A DNA stretch of 64,000 nucleotides from Chersky-840 sp963810195. GTDB lineage: Bacteria; Actinomycetota; Acidimicrobiia; Acidimicrobiales; UBA8190. The notes beneath the pieces are model-generated. The model did no database searches. It was not told the origin of the DNA and saw only the letters and a list, made by a program, of their open reading frames with translations. Below, in pieces: positions 17,713 through 26,774 of this stretch. The stretch covers positions 620,001 through 684,000 of the forward strand of contig CAWEMO010000002.1 in assembly GCA_963810195.1 (NCBI GenBank), given 5' to 3'. The translations under genes were made by a program, and so were the position numbers. The stretch's first letter is position 1. The number at the start of each line of letters is the position of its first letter.

Positions 17713-18978
17713 TCAGCTCGGTCCGGGGGGAGCCGGCAGGGTCAGGGCGTTGGCCTTGGCCACGTCTCCCAACCAGTGGGCGCTCGGCTTGGGGCGGCGT
17801 TCGAAGGTGACGGGGTCCACGGCGCAGATGCCCAGCTTGGGATCGAATCCCAGGTGCCACTCGAAGTTGTCGAGAAGGCTCCACACGAAGTAGCCGCGGA
17901 CGTCGATCCCGTCGGCGATGCACCGGTGCAGGCCTTCGAGCGCGGTGGTGATGAACTCGACGCGCTCGGCGTCGTTCTCCGTGGCGAGCCCGTTCTCGGT
18001 GACCACCACGGGGATCCCCGTGTAGGCGGCGGCCCGCCGCACCGTGTACTCCACCACCTGCGGCCAGAACTCGTATCCCATCTGGGTGAGGCGCGTCCCC
18101 GGCGCCGGCGCGATCGGTCCGGTCGGGCCGAGGACAGTGCGCTCGTAGCACTGCACGCCGATGAAGTCGTCGCCGGCGGTGCCGTCGAGGAAGGTGTTCT
18201 CGAGGATCTGCTCGGCGGCGTCCCTGGTCTGTTCCCCGCCCTCGCCGGCCACGAGCTCCTCCATCGACAAGCAGATGCCGACGGGGAACGACCCCGGCCC
18301 TGCACGGAGCGCGTCGACGGCGAGCCGGTGGGACCGGACCATCGCCTCGTTGACCGCGAAGTGCCGGGCGAACTCGTCCTTCAAGCCGGGCGGGTAGATG
18401 CCGACGGTGTATCCCAGCACCGCCACCACGTTGGGCTCATTGATGGTGCAGGCCCAACCGATGAGGTCGCCGAGGTGCGCCACGGTCCGCTCGACGTAGC
18501 GGGCGAAGCGCTCCGGCGCGTCGGGCGCCTCCCACCCACCTCGTCGCACCAGCCACCGCGGCGTCGTGAAGTGGTGAAAGGTCACCACGGGCGAGACGCC
18601 GCGCTCGTGGCACGCCGCGCACATCCGCCGGTAGTGGTCGAGAGCCGCGAGGGAGAATTCACCCTCGGCAGGCTCGATGCGGCACCACTCGAGGGAGAAG
18701 CGGTACGCACCGAGGCCCAGGTCCGCGACCAGCCCGACATCCTCGTTCCAGCGGTGAAACGAATCGCAGGCGTCTCCGCTCGGCTCGACACACCCGGAAG
18801 CCGGGTTGTGTTCCCAGTCCCACCAGTCGTTGTTGACGTTGCCGCCCTCGATCTGGTGCGCGGAGGTTGCCGTTCCCCACACGAACCCAGGCGGGAATTC
18901 CAACACCCGGCTGTCCTTCCCTGCGGCTGTCTCTGCGGTTGTCCCCGCTCTTCCTGCGGCGTTGCCTGTGGCGCTCAT
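17713..18978 (-). CDS. GH1 family beta-glucosidase (second copy)
   Basis: A 421-residue GH1 enzyme closely related to that at 8748-9956; both share VNNDWW and the same spacing of 147 residues between catalytic glutamates. Here the canonical motifs are kept: acid/base Glu181 in TINEPN and nucleophile Glu328 in VTENG. About 25 extra N-terminal residues rich in Ala/Gly/Thr precede the fold; they are not a clear signal peptide. It would hydrolyse beta-glucosides or similar in the cytoplasm. Confidence 0.9.
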   Translation of the reverse strand: MSATGNAAGRAGTTAETAAGKDSRVLEFPPGFVWGTATSAHQIEGGNVNNDWWDWEHNPASGCVEPSGDACDSFHRWNEDVGLVADLGLGAYRFSLEWCRIEPAEGEFSLAALDHYRRMCAACHERGVSPVVTFHHFTTPRWLVRRGGWEAPDAPERFARYVERTVAHLGDLIGWACTINEPNVVAVLGYTVGIYPPGLKDEFARHFAVNEAMVRSHRLAVDALRAGPGSFPVGICLSMEELVAGEGGEQTRDAAEQILENTFLDGTAGDDFIGVQCYERTVLGPTGPIAPAPGTRLTQMGYEFWPQVVEYTVRRAAAYTGIPVVVTENGLATENDAERVEFITTALEGLHRCIADGIDVRGYFVWSLLDNFEWHLGFDPKLGICAVDPVTFERRPKPSAHWLGDVAKANALTLPAPPGPS

Positions 18979-19027
18979 GACCGCACGGTAGCGGGCCGAG
19001 GACGAGAGGGCCGAGCCGGCAGGTCCG

Positions 19028-19915
19028 CTAGCCGCCCACCTTCACGGCCGCGGCGCGGTCGGCCAGGTCCGGGTCGCGCAGGAACCGGGCGATGTCCTCG
19101 AAGTCGTCGGTCGGGCCGCGCCACCGGAGGTCCTCAACCGACGCCAGCAGCGAGCGGTCGACGCGCAGCGTCGCCAGGTCACGGAACAACAGCGCGTGGT
19201 CCATGTCCGACGACAGGCGTTCGGCGAGCTTGGCTGCGCCGCGCACCACCCGTCGGAGGTCCGGGTCCCAGTCCGACACGCTCGGCGGGATCGCCTCGAG
19301 GCGCTGGTAGCGCCCGAGTACGTGCGACGCCGACTGCTTCCCCCAGCCCGCCAGGCCAGGGAACCCGTCCGCGCTATCTCCGACGAGGGCCAGCCAGTCG
19401 GGGATCGACTCGGGCCCGATCCCGTAGCGGGCGCGGACTGCTTCCTCGTCGGTGACCACGTCCTTGCGCCGGTCGAGCTGGACGACGCGCCTGCCCCGCA
19501 CGCACTGGGCCAGGTCCTTGTCCGGGGTGCACACCAGTACCTGCTGGACACCGTCGTCGTCGGCCGCCACCGCGGCTGCTGATGCGAGAGCGTCGTCCGC
19601 CTCGAGCTCCACCATGGGCCAGACGACGACGCCTAGGGCCACGAGCGCTGCCTCGAGGAGGGGGAATTGCGCCATGAGCAGCTCGGGGACGCCCTCGCCG
19701 GTCTTGTAGCCCGGCCACAGGTCGTTGCGGAACGATTCGATGACGTGGTCGGTGGCCACGCCGATGTGGGACGTGCCGGTCCCGAGCATCGAGAGCACGG
19801 ACTGCACCACGCCCCGCACGGCACCGATCTCGCCGCCTTCGGCACTGACTCGGGGCGGGGCGCCGAAGAAGTGGCGGAACAGCTCGTAGGTGCCGTCGAC
19901 GAGGTACACGTCCAT
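19028..19915 (-). CDS. 5'-3' exonuclease, stand-alone Pol I N-domain type
   Basis: A 295-residue FEN/5'-nuclease family protein. It begins MDVYLVDGTYELFRHFF, has the acidic metal ligands in VELEADDALAS and VCTPDKDLAQC, and a helix-three-turn-helix DNA-binding segment around GDSADGFPGLAGWGKQSA. It lacks a polymerase part, like actinobacterial stand-alone exonucleases that process flaps or RNA primers. The ATG at 19915 was chosen because the fold starts there; upstream codons to 19993 look non-coding. Confidence 0.87.
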   Translation of the reverse strand: MDVYLVDGTYELFRHFFGAPPRVSAEGGEIGAVRGVVQSVLSMLGTGTSHIGVATDHVIESFRNDLWPGYKTGEGVPELLMAQFPLLEAALVALGVVVWPMVELEADDALASAAAVAADDDGVQQVLVCTPDKDLAQCVRGRRVVQLDRRKDVVTDEEAVRARYGIGPESIPDWLALVGDSADGFPGLAGWGKQSASHVLGRYQRLEAIPPSVSDWDPDLRRVVRGAAKLAERLSSDMDHALLFRDLATLRVDRSLLASVEDLRWRGPTDDFEDIARFLRDPDLADRAAAVKVGG

Positions 19916-20397
19916 GGCAGAAGCGTCCCACACCTTGGGGTTCTTCCCACCGCAAGCCCGAAATCGACAGAGCCGAGGGCCGTGCACATGCACCGCGAGG
20001 ATCGTGCCGGGGTGGACGCCCTTCTGACGCCCTCGAAGGAGCGAGAATCGACGCTGAGACCATCCGGGAGTTGGTCACGATCACGGGCCCGACCGACGAC
20101 CGCCCGGGATCATCCCTGCCGGATGGCGTGTGCGTTCTGAGGAGGCTCTGACAGGCCCGACCGTCGGGGATCATCTCAGTCAGAACCAAGTCAGAAGCAA
20201 CTGAGGGGTGGGTCGATGGCGGGCCGGGGGCACACCATTGAGGTGCTGGAGGTCCACGAACGGACCTTCGGCCCTATCGCGCCGGCGGCTCTCATTCGTA
20301 TTGTCAGAGCAAGGCGCGACGCCGTCGTGTCCGGGTCGGTCGGAGGTGGGCCGACCCATGGCACCCAATCTGCTTGGCTCTGAGCGTGGAGACGACC
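19916..20397. promoter_or_regulatory. 482-bp divergent region and long leader of the aldehyde dehydrogenase operon
   Basis: No supported gene. Three signals stand out on the dehydrogenase side. The palindrome GGGAT-C-ATCCC lies at 20106-20116. A near copy, GGGATCATCTC, lies at 20167-20177, exactly 61 bp (about six helical turns) downstream. An 11-bp tandem repeat GTCAGAA(C/G)CAA follows at 20179-20200. These suggest a regulator-binding region for the ALDH-DUF779 operon. Confidence 0.45.
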
Positions 20398-21963
20398 ATG
20401 ACCGTTACCGGCGAAACCGTTGTTGCAGGCAAAGCAGCCGATGGGACCTTTGTGGCCCCCGGGCAGCCCGGCAGCGTGGTGGACGTGAAGCCCCGCTACG
20501 ACAACTTCATCGGTGGGCACTGGGTGGCCCCGGTGAACGGCCGGTACATGAAGAACATCAGCCCCGTGACCGGCCATCCGTTCACCGAGGTGGCCAGGTC
20601 CACGTCCGAGGACGTGGACCTGGCCCTGGACGCGGCCCATGCCGCCAAGGATGCCTGGGGCGAGGCCTCGCTCCCCGAGCGGGCCGCCGTCCTCAACGCC
20701 ATCGCGGATGCCATCGAAGCCAATCTGACCATGCTGGCCGTGGCCGAGAGCTGGGAGAACGGGAAGCCCGTGCGCGAGACGCTGGCGGCCGACATCCCGC
20801 TCGCCGTCGACCACTTCCGGTACTTCGCCGGTGCCACCCGGTCGCTCGAAGGCCGTTCGACCGAGATCGACAAGGACACCGTGGCGTACCACTTCCACGA
20901 GCCGCTGGGCGTGGTGGGCCAGATCATCCCTTTCAACTTCCCGCTCCTCATGGCAGCGTGGAAGATCGCTCCCGCCCTGGCTGCCGGCAACTGCACGGTG
21001 CTCAAGCCGGCGTCGCCCACGCCCTGGTCGATCCTCAAGCTGGCCGAGGTGATCCAGGACATCGTGCCTCCCGGTGTCATCAACATCGTGACCGGCCCTG
21101 GCGGTGAGATCGGCAAGGCATTGGCCTCCAGCCCCCGTATCGCCAAGATCGGCTTCACCGGTGAGACCACCACCGGGCGGCTGATCATGCAGTACGCGGC
21201 GGAGAACCTCATCCCGTCGACGGTGGAGCTGGGTGGCAAGTCCCCCAACGTTTTCTTCGCCGACGTAATGGACGAGGACGACGAGTTCCTGGACAAGGCT
21301 ATCGAGGGTCTGGTTCTCTACGCCTTCAACAAGGGTGAAGTGTGCACGTGCCCGTCGCGGGCGCTCATCCAGGAGTCGATCTACGACAGGTTCATGGCGC
21401 GTTGCCTCGACCGCATCCGCAAGATCACCCAGGGCAACCCGCTCGACCCGACCACCATGATCGGAGCACAGAACTCGGCTCAGCAGCTGGAGAAGATCTC
21501 CGGGTACGTGGACATCGGCCGCCAGGAGGGTGCCGAGGTGTTGATCGGCGGCGAGCGGACCAGCCTCGACGGGGAGCTCGCGGACGGCTACTACTACCGA
21601 CCGACCGTCCTGAAGGGGCGCAACGACATGCGGGTCTTCCAGGAGGAGATCTTCGGTCCCGTGCTGGCCGTCACCACCTTCAGCGACGAGGCGGACGCGG
21701 TGCGCATCGCCAACGACACTCTCTACGGCCTCGGTGCTGGGGTCTGGACCCGCAACGGCAACCTCGCTTACCGGATGGGCCGGGCCATCAAGGCGGGCCG
21801 GGTGTGGACCAACTGCTACCACCTGTACCCCGCGGGAGCGGCTTTCGGCGGCTACAAGATCTCGGGCGTCGGCCGGGAGAACCACCAGATGATGCTGGAG
21901 CACTACTCCCAGACGAAGAACCTCTTGGTGAGTTACAGCACCAAGCCCCTCGGGTTCTTCTAG
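20398..21963 (+). CDS. NAD(P)-dependent aldehyde dehydrogenase
   Basis: A 521-residue aldehyde dehydrogenase of class ALDH, about the normal length plus a short N-terminal extension. The NAD-binding region includes PFNFPL and GFTGETTTGR; the general base is Glu277 in ELGGKSPN and the catalytic thiol is Cys316 in NKGEVCTC. It oxidises an aldehyde to the acid. Start at ATG 20398 with GGAG upstream; the open frame starts at 20374. The DUF779 gene follows after 27 bp; this pair is typical of alcohol or acetoin-type aldehyde metabolism. Confidence 0.92.
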   Translation: MTVTGETVVAGKAADGTFVAPGQPGSVVDVKPRYDNFIGGHWVAPVNGRYMKNISPVTGHPFTEVARSTSEDVDLALDAAHAAKDAWGEASLPERAAVLNAIADAIEANLTMLAVAESWENGKPVRETLAADIPLAVDHFRYFAGATRSLEGRSTEIDKDTVAYHFHEPLGVVGQIIPFNFPLLMAAWKIAPALAAGNCTVLKPASPTPWSILKLAEVIQDIVPPGVINIVTGPGGEIGKALASSPRIAKIGFTGETTTGRLIMQYAAENLIPSTVELGGKSPNVFFADVMDEDDEFLDKAIEGLVLYAFNKGEVCTCPSRALIQESIYDRFMARCLDRIRKITQGNPLDPTTMIGAQNSAQQLEKISGYVDIGRQEGAEVLIGGERTSLDGELADGYYYRPTVLKGRNDMRVFQEEIFGPVLAVTTFSDEADAVRIANDTLYGLGAGVWTRNGNLAYRMGRAIKAGRVWTNCYHLYPAGAAFGGYKISGVGRENHQMMLEHYSQTKNLLVSYSTKPLGFF

Positions 21964-21990
21964 GAGGCGGGTGGGCCCAGGAGGTCAGAC

Positions 21991-22380
21991 ATGGAGGGTT
22001 CGAGCGCGGCCGAACAACGAGCGGTGGCACGGGTCGTCGCCACGCCGGCGGCCCTCGAGGCCATCGCGCAGCTGTCGGCCGAACGTGGCCAGGTCATGTT
22101 CTTCCAGTCGGGCGGGTGCTGCGATGGCAGTCTGCCCATGTGCTTCGCGGTCGGGGAGTTCCGCATCGGGAGCCACGACGTCCTGCTGGGCGACGTGGGG
22201 GGGTGCCCCTTCTACATGGACGGCCGGCAGTTCCAGGTCTGGAAGCACACCCAACTGATCCTGGACGTCGGAATGGGGGAGCCCGAAGGGTTCTCCCTTC
22301 CGGCGGGCGAAGATCGACACTTCATGACCCGCTCGAAGGTCTTCACCGCCGCCGAACAGGCCGTGCTGGACGGCAGCTGA
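21991..22380 (+). CDS. DUF779 family protein
   Basis: A 129-residue protein of the DUF779 family, recognised by FFQSGGCCDGSLPMCF, the LLGDVGGCPFYMD segment and VWKHTQLILDV. Several Cys residues are conserved and may bind metal. Genes of this family usually lie next to an aldehyde dehydrogenase, as here, and are presumed to assist it; the biochemical role is not established. AGGAGG six bases before the ATG makes the start clear. Convergent with the GNAT gene after about 210 bp. Confidence 0.88.
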   Translation: MEGSSAAEQRAVARVVATPAALEAIAQLSAERGQVMFFQSGGCCDGSLPMCFAVGEFRIGSHDVLLGDVGGCPFYMDGRQFQVWKHTQLILDVGMGEPEGFSLPAGEDRHFMTRSKVFTAAEQAVLDGS

Positions 22381-22428
22381 CAGGCCGCTCGCTTCAGGGA
22401 GCCTAGTCTGTTGCCCCGGCCATTTGCG

Positions 22429-22442
22429 CTGAGATTGCTCAG
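22429..22442. terminator. Small stem-loop between convergent genes
   Basis: CTGAG-ATTG-CTCAG, a 5-bp stem with a tetraloop, in the 212-bp gap after DUF779. Weak; listed as the only candidate terminator here. Confidence 0.25.
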
Positions 22443-22592
22443 ACATCTCGGTCACCGAATCCCGCAGACTCAGAGCAAACTCGGTGCTCGGAGTGTTGGG
22501 TCTCGGGCGAGTTCTCATCGGGCTGCCGACCGATAACACCGCCACACTGCGCAGGTCGTAGGTGCCGTCCACGAGGTGTACGGGCACCCGCT

Positions 22593-23195
22593 TCACCGGA
22601 TAGGGTCCCGTCGCATGTACCACGTCTCGACGCCGAGGACCGTCTCCACGGACGCCACCTCGAATCCCAGGGCACTGTAGAATCGGACGTTGCGCTCCTT
22701 GTCGGTCTCGAGCCACGCCAGGCGACCGCCGTCGTCGAGCCAGGCGCACACTGCACGCATCATCTCTCCGCCGATACCCCTGCCCTGAAAGCCCGGCTCG
22801 ACCCCGACGGGTCCGAGGTGCCAGTGCTCCTCTTCGACGTCGGCCTGCGCCCAACGTGCCCAGAACGCGTGCGCCCGGGCCGGGTCACCCACCGGTGGCA
22901 GCGGCGCGTCGAGGAGCTGGGACAGGTTGCCCACCATGAACGAACCGATGCAGCCTCCCGGCGGTGCGACGCCGGCCGCCGCCACCACGCAGTCGCCCGC
23001 GAACGCCGCGAACTGAGGCGGGGGGAGCAGCTCGAAGAACGACCCGAGCTCCCGGTACAGGCCGGCCAGCGCGTCGAGCGTGTCCTCGCCGTACATGGCC
23101 ACCGAAGTCGGTGAATCGGCCAGGGCTCGCGACGTCACGGCCGCCGCCGCCCGGTGCTCGTCTTTGCGCAGCGCGCGTACCTCGGTGTCGTGCAC
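22593..23195 (-). CDS. GNAT-family N-acetyltransferase
   Basis: A 200-residue protein from the GTG at 23195. The acetyl-CoA-binding motif A is HLGPVGVEPGFQGRGIGGEM, and motif B follows as RFYSALGFEV. It would acetylate an amine on a small molecule or protein; substrate unknown. The open frame continues upstream to 23351 but that stretch is Arg/Pro-rich and lacks fold features, so the shorter start is preferred. Divergent from the acyl-CoA ligase gene. Confidence 0.82.
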   Translation of the reverse strand: MHDTEVRALRKDEHRAAAAVTSRALADSPTSVAMYGEDTLDALAGLYRELGSFFELLPPPQFAAFAGDCVVAAAGVAPPGGCIGSFMVGNLSQLLDAPLPPVGDPARAHAFWARWAQADVEEEHWHLGPVGVEPGFQGRGIGGEMMRAVCAWLDDGGRLAWLETDKERNVRFYSALGFEVASVETVLGVETWYMRRDPIR

Positions 23196-23380
23196 GCCCC
23201 CATCATGTCCACACCGTGCCCCCGTCGCCTCTTCCGATCGGCTGCCGGAGGTACCGGCTCCCGTGCCGAGGGCTCGGGGGATGGCGTCCCGGGGAGGGTG
23301 CGCCGAGGAACGGCGCCCCGGGGTTCTGGCCCCAGGCTCCGAACGGCGCATCTCCCCGTCCTGTTACCATCGGCGCCTCT

Positions 23381-24991
23381 ATGACGGTGCGTCAGATCCG
23401 GGGGGAGCACGCCACCGTCATCGACGTGCTGCGGGCCGCCGCGGAGACGAATGCCGAGGTCGAGGCCTATGTCGAGATGGCCGGGTCCGATAGCGGGGGG
23501 TTGGTGCCACCCGGTGCCGACGGGCGGAGACGCCTGACATTCGGGGCCTGGGACGCGGCCGCCGACGCCGTGGCCGGATTGTTGGGCGCGTTGGGAGTGG
23601 TCAAGGGCGACGTGGTGTGCCTCCTCCTGCCCTCGTCGATCGACTACGCCGTGTGCTACCAGGCCGCCGCCCGGCTCGGGGCCCTAACCACGGGCGTGAA
23701 CCTCCGCATGGGCGCCGCCGAGCAGGCCTCGATCACCGCCCGGGTGCACCCCGTGGTGACCGTCGTCGACACCGAGGCGGTGGCGCCGGACGCGGTGCCC
23801 CCCGGGGCGGGGACCGTGCTGGCACGCGACGCGCTGCCCGAGGCGTGGGAACACGGTGCTCCGCCTCGGTGCGCGCTCGACGAGCACGATCCCGTCACCA
23901 TCGTGTGGACCAGCGGGTCGACGGGTGTGCCCAAGGGCGCGGTGTTCGACCACGCCAACCTGCGGGCCGTGGCGGCGGGCACCGACGTGCTGTCCAGTCC
24001 CGGCGACCGGCGGTTGTCGCCGCTGCCCTTTGCGCACGTCGGCTACATGACCCGCGCCTGGGACGAGATCGCCCATTGCGTCACCACGGTGATCACGCCC
24101 CAGCCGTGGACGGCGGCATCGGCCATCGAGTTGCTGAGCTCCGAGCGGGTCACGGTCGGACAGGGCGTGCCCACCCAGTGGGCCTTGATGCTCGCCCACC
24201 CCGATCTCGCCGGTGCCGACGTCTCGCACCTCAGGATCGCGGGAACCGGCGCGTCGCGTGTCCCGCCCGAGCTGGTGCGGGCCATGCGGGACCGCCTGGG
24301 GTGCCCTGTCGTCGTGCGCTATACCTCGACCGAGTCGTCGCTCGGAACCGGGACCCGACCCGAGGACCCCGACGACGTGGTGGCCACCACGGTGGGCCGG
24401 CCCGTGCCCGGCGTCGAGCTCGAGGTGCTCCGCGAGGACGGGTCGCCTGTCGCGGCCGGCGAGGTGGGAAGGGTCCGGCTGCGGTCCCCGGCGGTGTTGC
24501 GCGGCTACGTCGGCGACCTCGCCGCAGGGGAGCTGATCGACCCGGTCGCCACCGCGGCAGTGCTCGACGCCGGGGGCTGGGTCACCACGGGGGATCTCGG
24601 CGCCGTCGGCGAGGACGGCAACCTGAGGTTGGCGGGGCGCGTATCGGAGATGTACATCCGCGGCGGGTACAACGTCTACCCGGCCGAAGTCGAAGCCGTG
24701 CTGGGAGGGTTGCCCGGTGTCGCCCAGGTCGCCGTGGTGGGGGCGCCCGACGCTGTGCTCGGGGAGATCGGTGCGGCGTTCGTGGTGCCCGGGGCCGGCG
24801 GCTCGCCCCTCGATCTCGCCGGACTCCGGGCCGCGTGTGGCGCCGAGCTCGCCGACTACAAGGCGCCGGACCGCCTCTACCTCGTCACCGAATTGCCGCT
24901 CACGGCGATGGCGAAGATCGACAAACGGGAGCTGACGGCGCGCGCCGCCGAGCTCGAGACTCAGCGAGTGAAGGAGCGAGTGAGCACATGA
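23381..24991 (+). CDS. AMP-dependent acyl-CoA synthetase / ligase
   Basis: A 536-residue ANL-superfamily adenylating enzyme. Visible cores are the P-loop WTSGSTGVPKGAV, YTSTESSLGTG, GWVTTGDLGAVGEDGNLRLAGR (split across A7-A8) and the C-terminal lysine region AMAKIDKREL. It activates a carboxylic acid as an acyl-AMP and then acyl-CoA. The substrate is unknown; it is not close to the synthetase at 39722. It leads a plus-strand operon and its TGA overlaps the ATG of the next gene (ATGA). Confidence 0.88.
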   Translation: MTVRQIRGEHATVIDVLRAAAETNAEVEAYVEMAGSDSGGLVPPGADGRRRLTFGAWDAAADAVAGLLGALGVVKGDVVCLLLPSSIDYAVCYQAAARLGALTTGVNLRMGAAEQASITARVHPVVTVVDTEAVAPDAVPPGAGTVLARDALPEAWEHGAPPRCALDEHDPVTIVWTSGSTGVPKGAVFDHANLRAVAAGTDVLSSPGDRRLSPLPFAHVGYMTRAWDEIAHCVTTVITPQPWTAASAIELLSSERVTVGQGVPTQWALMLAHPDLAGADVSHLRIAGTGASRVPPELVRAMRDRLGCPVVVRYTSTESSLGTGTRPEDPDDVVATTVGRPVPGVELEVLREDGSPVAAGEVGRVRLRSPAVLRGYVGDLAAGELIDPVATAAVLDAGGWVTTGDLGAVGEDGNLRLAGRVSEMYIRGGYNVYPAEVEAVLGGLPGVAQVAVVGAPDAVLGEIGAAFVVPGAGGSPLDLAGLRAACGAELADYKAPDRLYLVTELPLTAMAKIDKRELTARAAELETQRVKERVST

Positions 24992-25956
24992 CCGAGGCCA
25001 AGGACCCGGCGAGCACGAGCGACGCCCCGGCCAAGCCGGCGGGGGAGCGCCCGCCCCGCCAGCACCCCATCATCGCCGGGGCGGAGCCCATCAAGCTGGG
25101 GTCGATGCTCTTCACGCTGGTCGAGCCGCGGCGCGGGCACGAGGTGGCCTACAACCGCTGGTACGAGCGTGACCACTTCTACGCGGGGTGCATGATCGGT
25201 CCCTACCAGTTCGCGGGGAAGCGCTTCGTGGCCACGGCCGAGCTCAAGGCGCTGCGCGACCCTGATCCCTCGGCCGTCACCGGAGAGCCCGGCCGGGGCA
25301 GTTTCCTCTCCGTCTACTGGGTGCTCGACGGCTACCACGACGTGTGGAACCGCTGGGCGGTCGACCAGGTCAAGGCGCTGCACAAGGCCGGGCGCATGTT
25401 CGAGGAGCGCGACCACGTCCACACCCTGCTGTACCGCTACGCCTGGGAGCGGGCGCGCGAGCCCGACGGCCTGCCCGCCGAGCTCGCCTTGGACCATCCC
25501 TCGGCCGGGCTTGTCGCCGTGTTCACGGATCGTGCCGAGGGTGTCGATGCCGGCGAGTACGAGGCCTGGATGCGCGACGAGCACCTTGCCGCGCTGCTCC
25601 CGGGGACCGCGGCCCGGCTCGTGATCGCGGCGGACCCGTTGCCGCTGCTCATCGACGCGCCGGGGGATGTGCCCCGCACGGAGTCCGACGACCGCCGCCA
25701 GCTGACCCTGTGGTTCCTCGACACCTCGCCTCAAGAGGCCTGGGAGTCGGTCGTGGTCGCACACCGATCCGCGCTGGAGGCGTCCGGGAAGGCCAAGGTC
25801 GTCGCTGCCCTGCCCTTCATCCCGACCATCCCCGGTACCGACGCCTACACCGACATGCTGTGGTCCGATCAGAACGACAAGAGCCAGAGCGACAAGATCC
25901 AGAAGGAAACGAGCCAGAAGGAAACGAGCCAGAAGGAAACGAGGAGGTCTTCGTGA
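24988..25956 (+). CDS. Tandem dimeric alpha-beta-barrel (EthD-like) protein
   Basis: A 322-residue cytoplasmic protein that I read as two ferredoxin-like (DABB/EthD type) halves: residues about 35-150, with YNRWYERDHFYAG, and about 165-290, with EYEAWMRDEHLAALLPG. The (W/M)x(R/E)(D/E)H pattern resembles the EthD family. A charged low-complexity tail follows. EthD-like proteins include monooxygenase partners and isomerases; no function is proven. ATGA overlap with the ligase upstream and GTGA overlap with the SDR downstream imply a coupled operon. Confidence 0.72.
   Translation: MTEAKDPASTSDAPAKPAGERPPRQHPIIAGAEPIKLGSMLFTLVEPRRGHEVAYNRWYERDHFYAGCMIGPYQFAGKRFVATAELKALRDPDPSAVTGEPGRGSFLSVYWVLDGYHDVWNRWAVDQVKALHKAGRMFEERDHVHTLLYRYAWERAREPDGLPAELALDHPSAGLVAVFTDRAEGVDAGEYEAWMRDEHLAALLPGTAARLVIAADPLPLLIDAPGDVPRTESDDRRQLTLWFLDTSPQEAWESVVVAHRSALEASGKAKVVAALPFIPTIPGTDAYTDMLWSDQNDKSQSDKIQKETSQKETSQKETRRSS
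25901..25943 (+). repeat. 15-bp in-frame tandem repeat
   Basis: AGAAGGAAACGAGCC occurs twice and a 13-bp third copy follows. It encodes Lys-Glu-Thr-Ser-Gln steps in the hydrophilic tail, just before the ribosome-binding site and start of the SDR gene. Confidence 0.88.
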
Positions 25957-26738
25957 GCCCCGACCCCGCAGTGGTCACTCCGCCGGCACGCCGTTTCGAG
26001 GGCAAGACCGCCATCGTCACCGGGGCCGGCTCGGGCATCGGCAGGGCCACGGCCATCCGCCTGGCGGTGGAGGGAGCCTCGGTGGCGTGTCTCGACGTCG
26101 TGGCCGACAACCTCGACGAGACGGTCGAGGCCCTCGCCACCCTCGGGGCGAAGGCCGTGGCCTACCGCTGTGACGTCACCGACGAGTCACAGGTCAACGA
26201 GACGGTGACCGAGGTCGCCTCGGCGCTGGGCCGGCCCGACGTGCTTTGCAACGTGGCCGGCATCGGGACCTTCGCCCATACCGCGGAGCTGCCCCTCGCC
26301 ACGTGGGACCGCATTCTCGCGGTGAACCTCACGGGCACCTTCCTCATGACCAGAGCAGCCCTGGCCTACATGCTCGAGCCACCAGGCGGGAGCATCGTCA
26401 ACATCGCATCCACGTCGGGCCTGATGGGGGCGGCGTACTCGGCCGCGTACTCGGCCTCAAAGGGCGGCGTGATCATGTTCACCAAAGCTCTGGCCATCGA
26501 GTACGCGGGCCGGGGGGTGCGCGTCAACGCGGTGGCGCCCGGAGGGGTGGACACCCCGCTCATCGGGAGCTTCCAGCTCCCCGAGGGAGGGGACCGCAAG
26601 CACATCTACCGGATCACGAGCCGCATGGGCTTCTGCACCCCCGACCAGGTTGCCGCGGCCATCGCCTTCCTGGCGTCGGACGAGTCCGCCTACACCACCG
26701 GCGCGGTGCTGGCCGTGGACGGAGGCATCACGGCGTAG
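25953..26738 (+). CDS. Short-chain dehydrogenase/reductase
   Basis: A 261-residue classical SDR. The cofactor motif is VTGAGSGIGRA, the structural motif NVAGI, the catalytic Ser lies in NIASTSG and the Tyr-Lys pair in YSASKGG; the end AVDGGITA is typical. It would oxidise or reduce a hydroxy/keto group with NAD(P). The GTG start at 25953 follows GAGGAGG, which itself lies in the repeat-bearing tail of the preceding gene, and overlaps its TGA. Confidence 0.92.
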   Translation: MSPDPAVVTPPARRFEGKTAIVTGAGSGIGRATAIRLAVEGASVACLDVVADNLDETVEALATLGAKAVAYRCDVTDESQVNETVTEVASALGRPDVLCNVAGIGTFAHTAELPLATWDRILAVNLTGTFLMTRAALAYMLEPPGGSIVNIASTSGLMGAAYSAAYSASKGGVIMFTKALAIEYAGRGVRVNAVAPGGVDTPLIGSFQLPEGGDRKHIYRITSRMGFCTPDQVAAAIAFLASDESAYTTGAVLAVDGGITA

Positions 26739-26774
26739 AGCGCCGGGCGCAGCCGGTCACTACCATCCACGACC

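Noticed and set aside
17776..19455. Long plus-strand open frame (559 codons)
   Set aside because: Antisense shadow of the second GH1 gene and exonuclease; the real genes have complete catalytic motifs.
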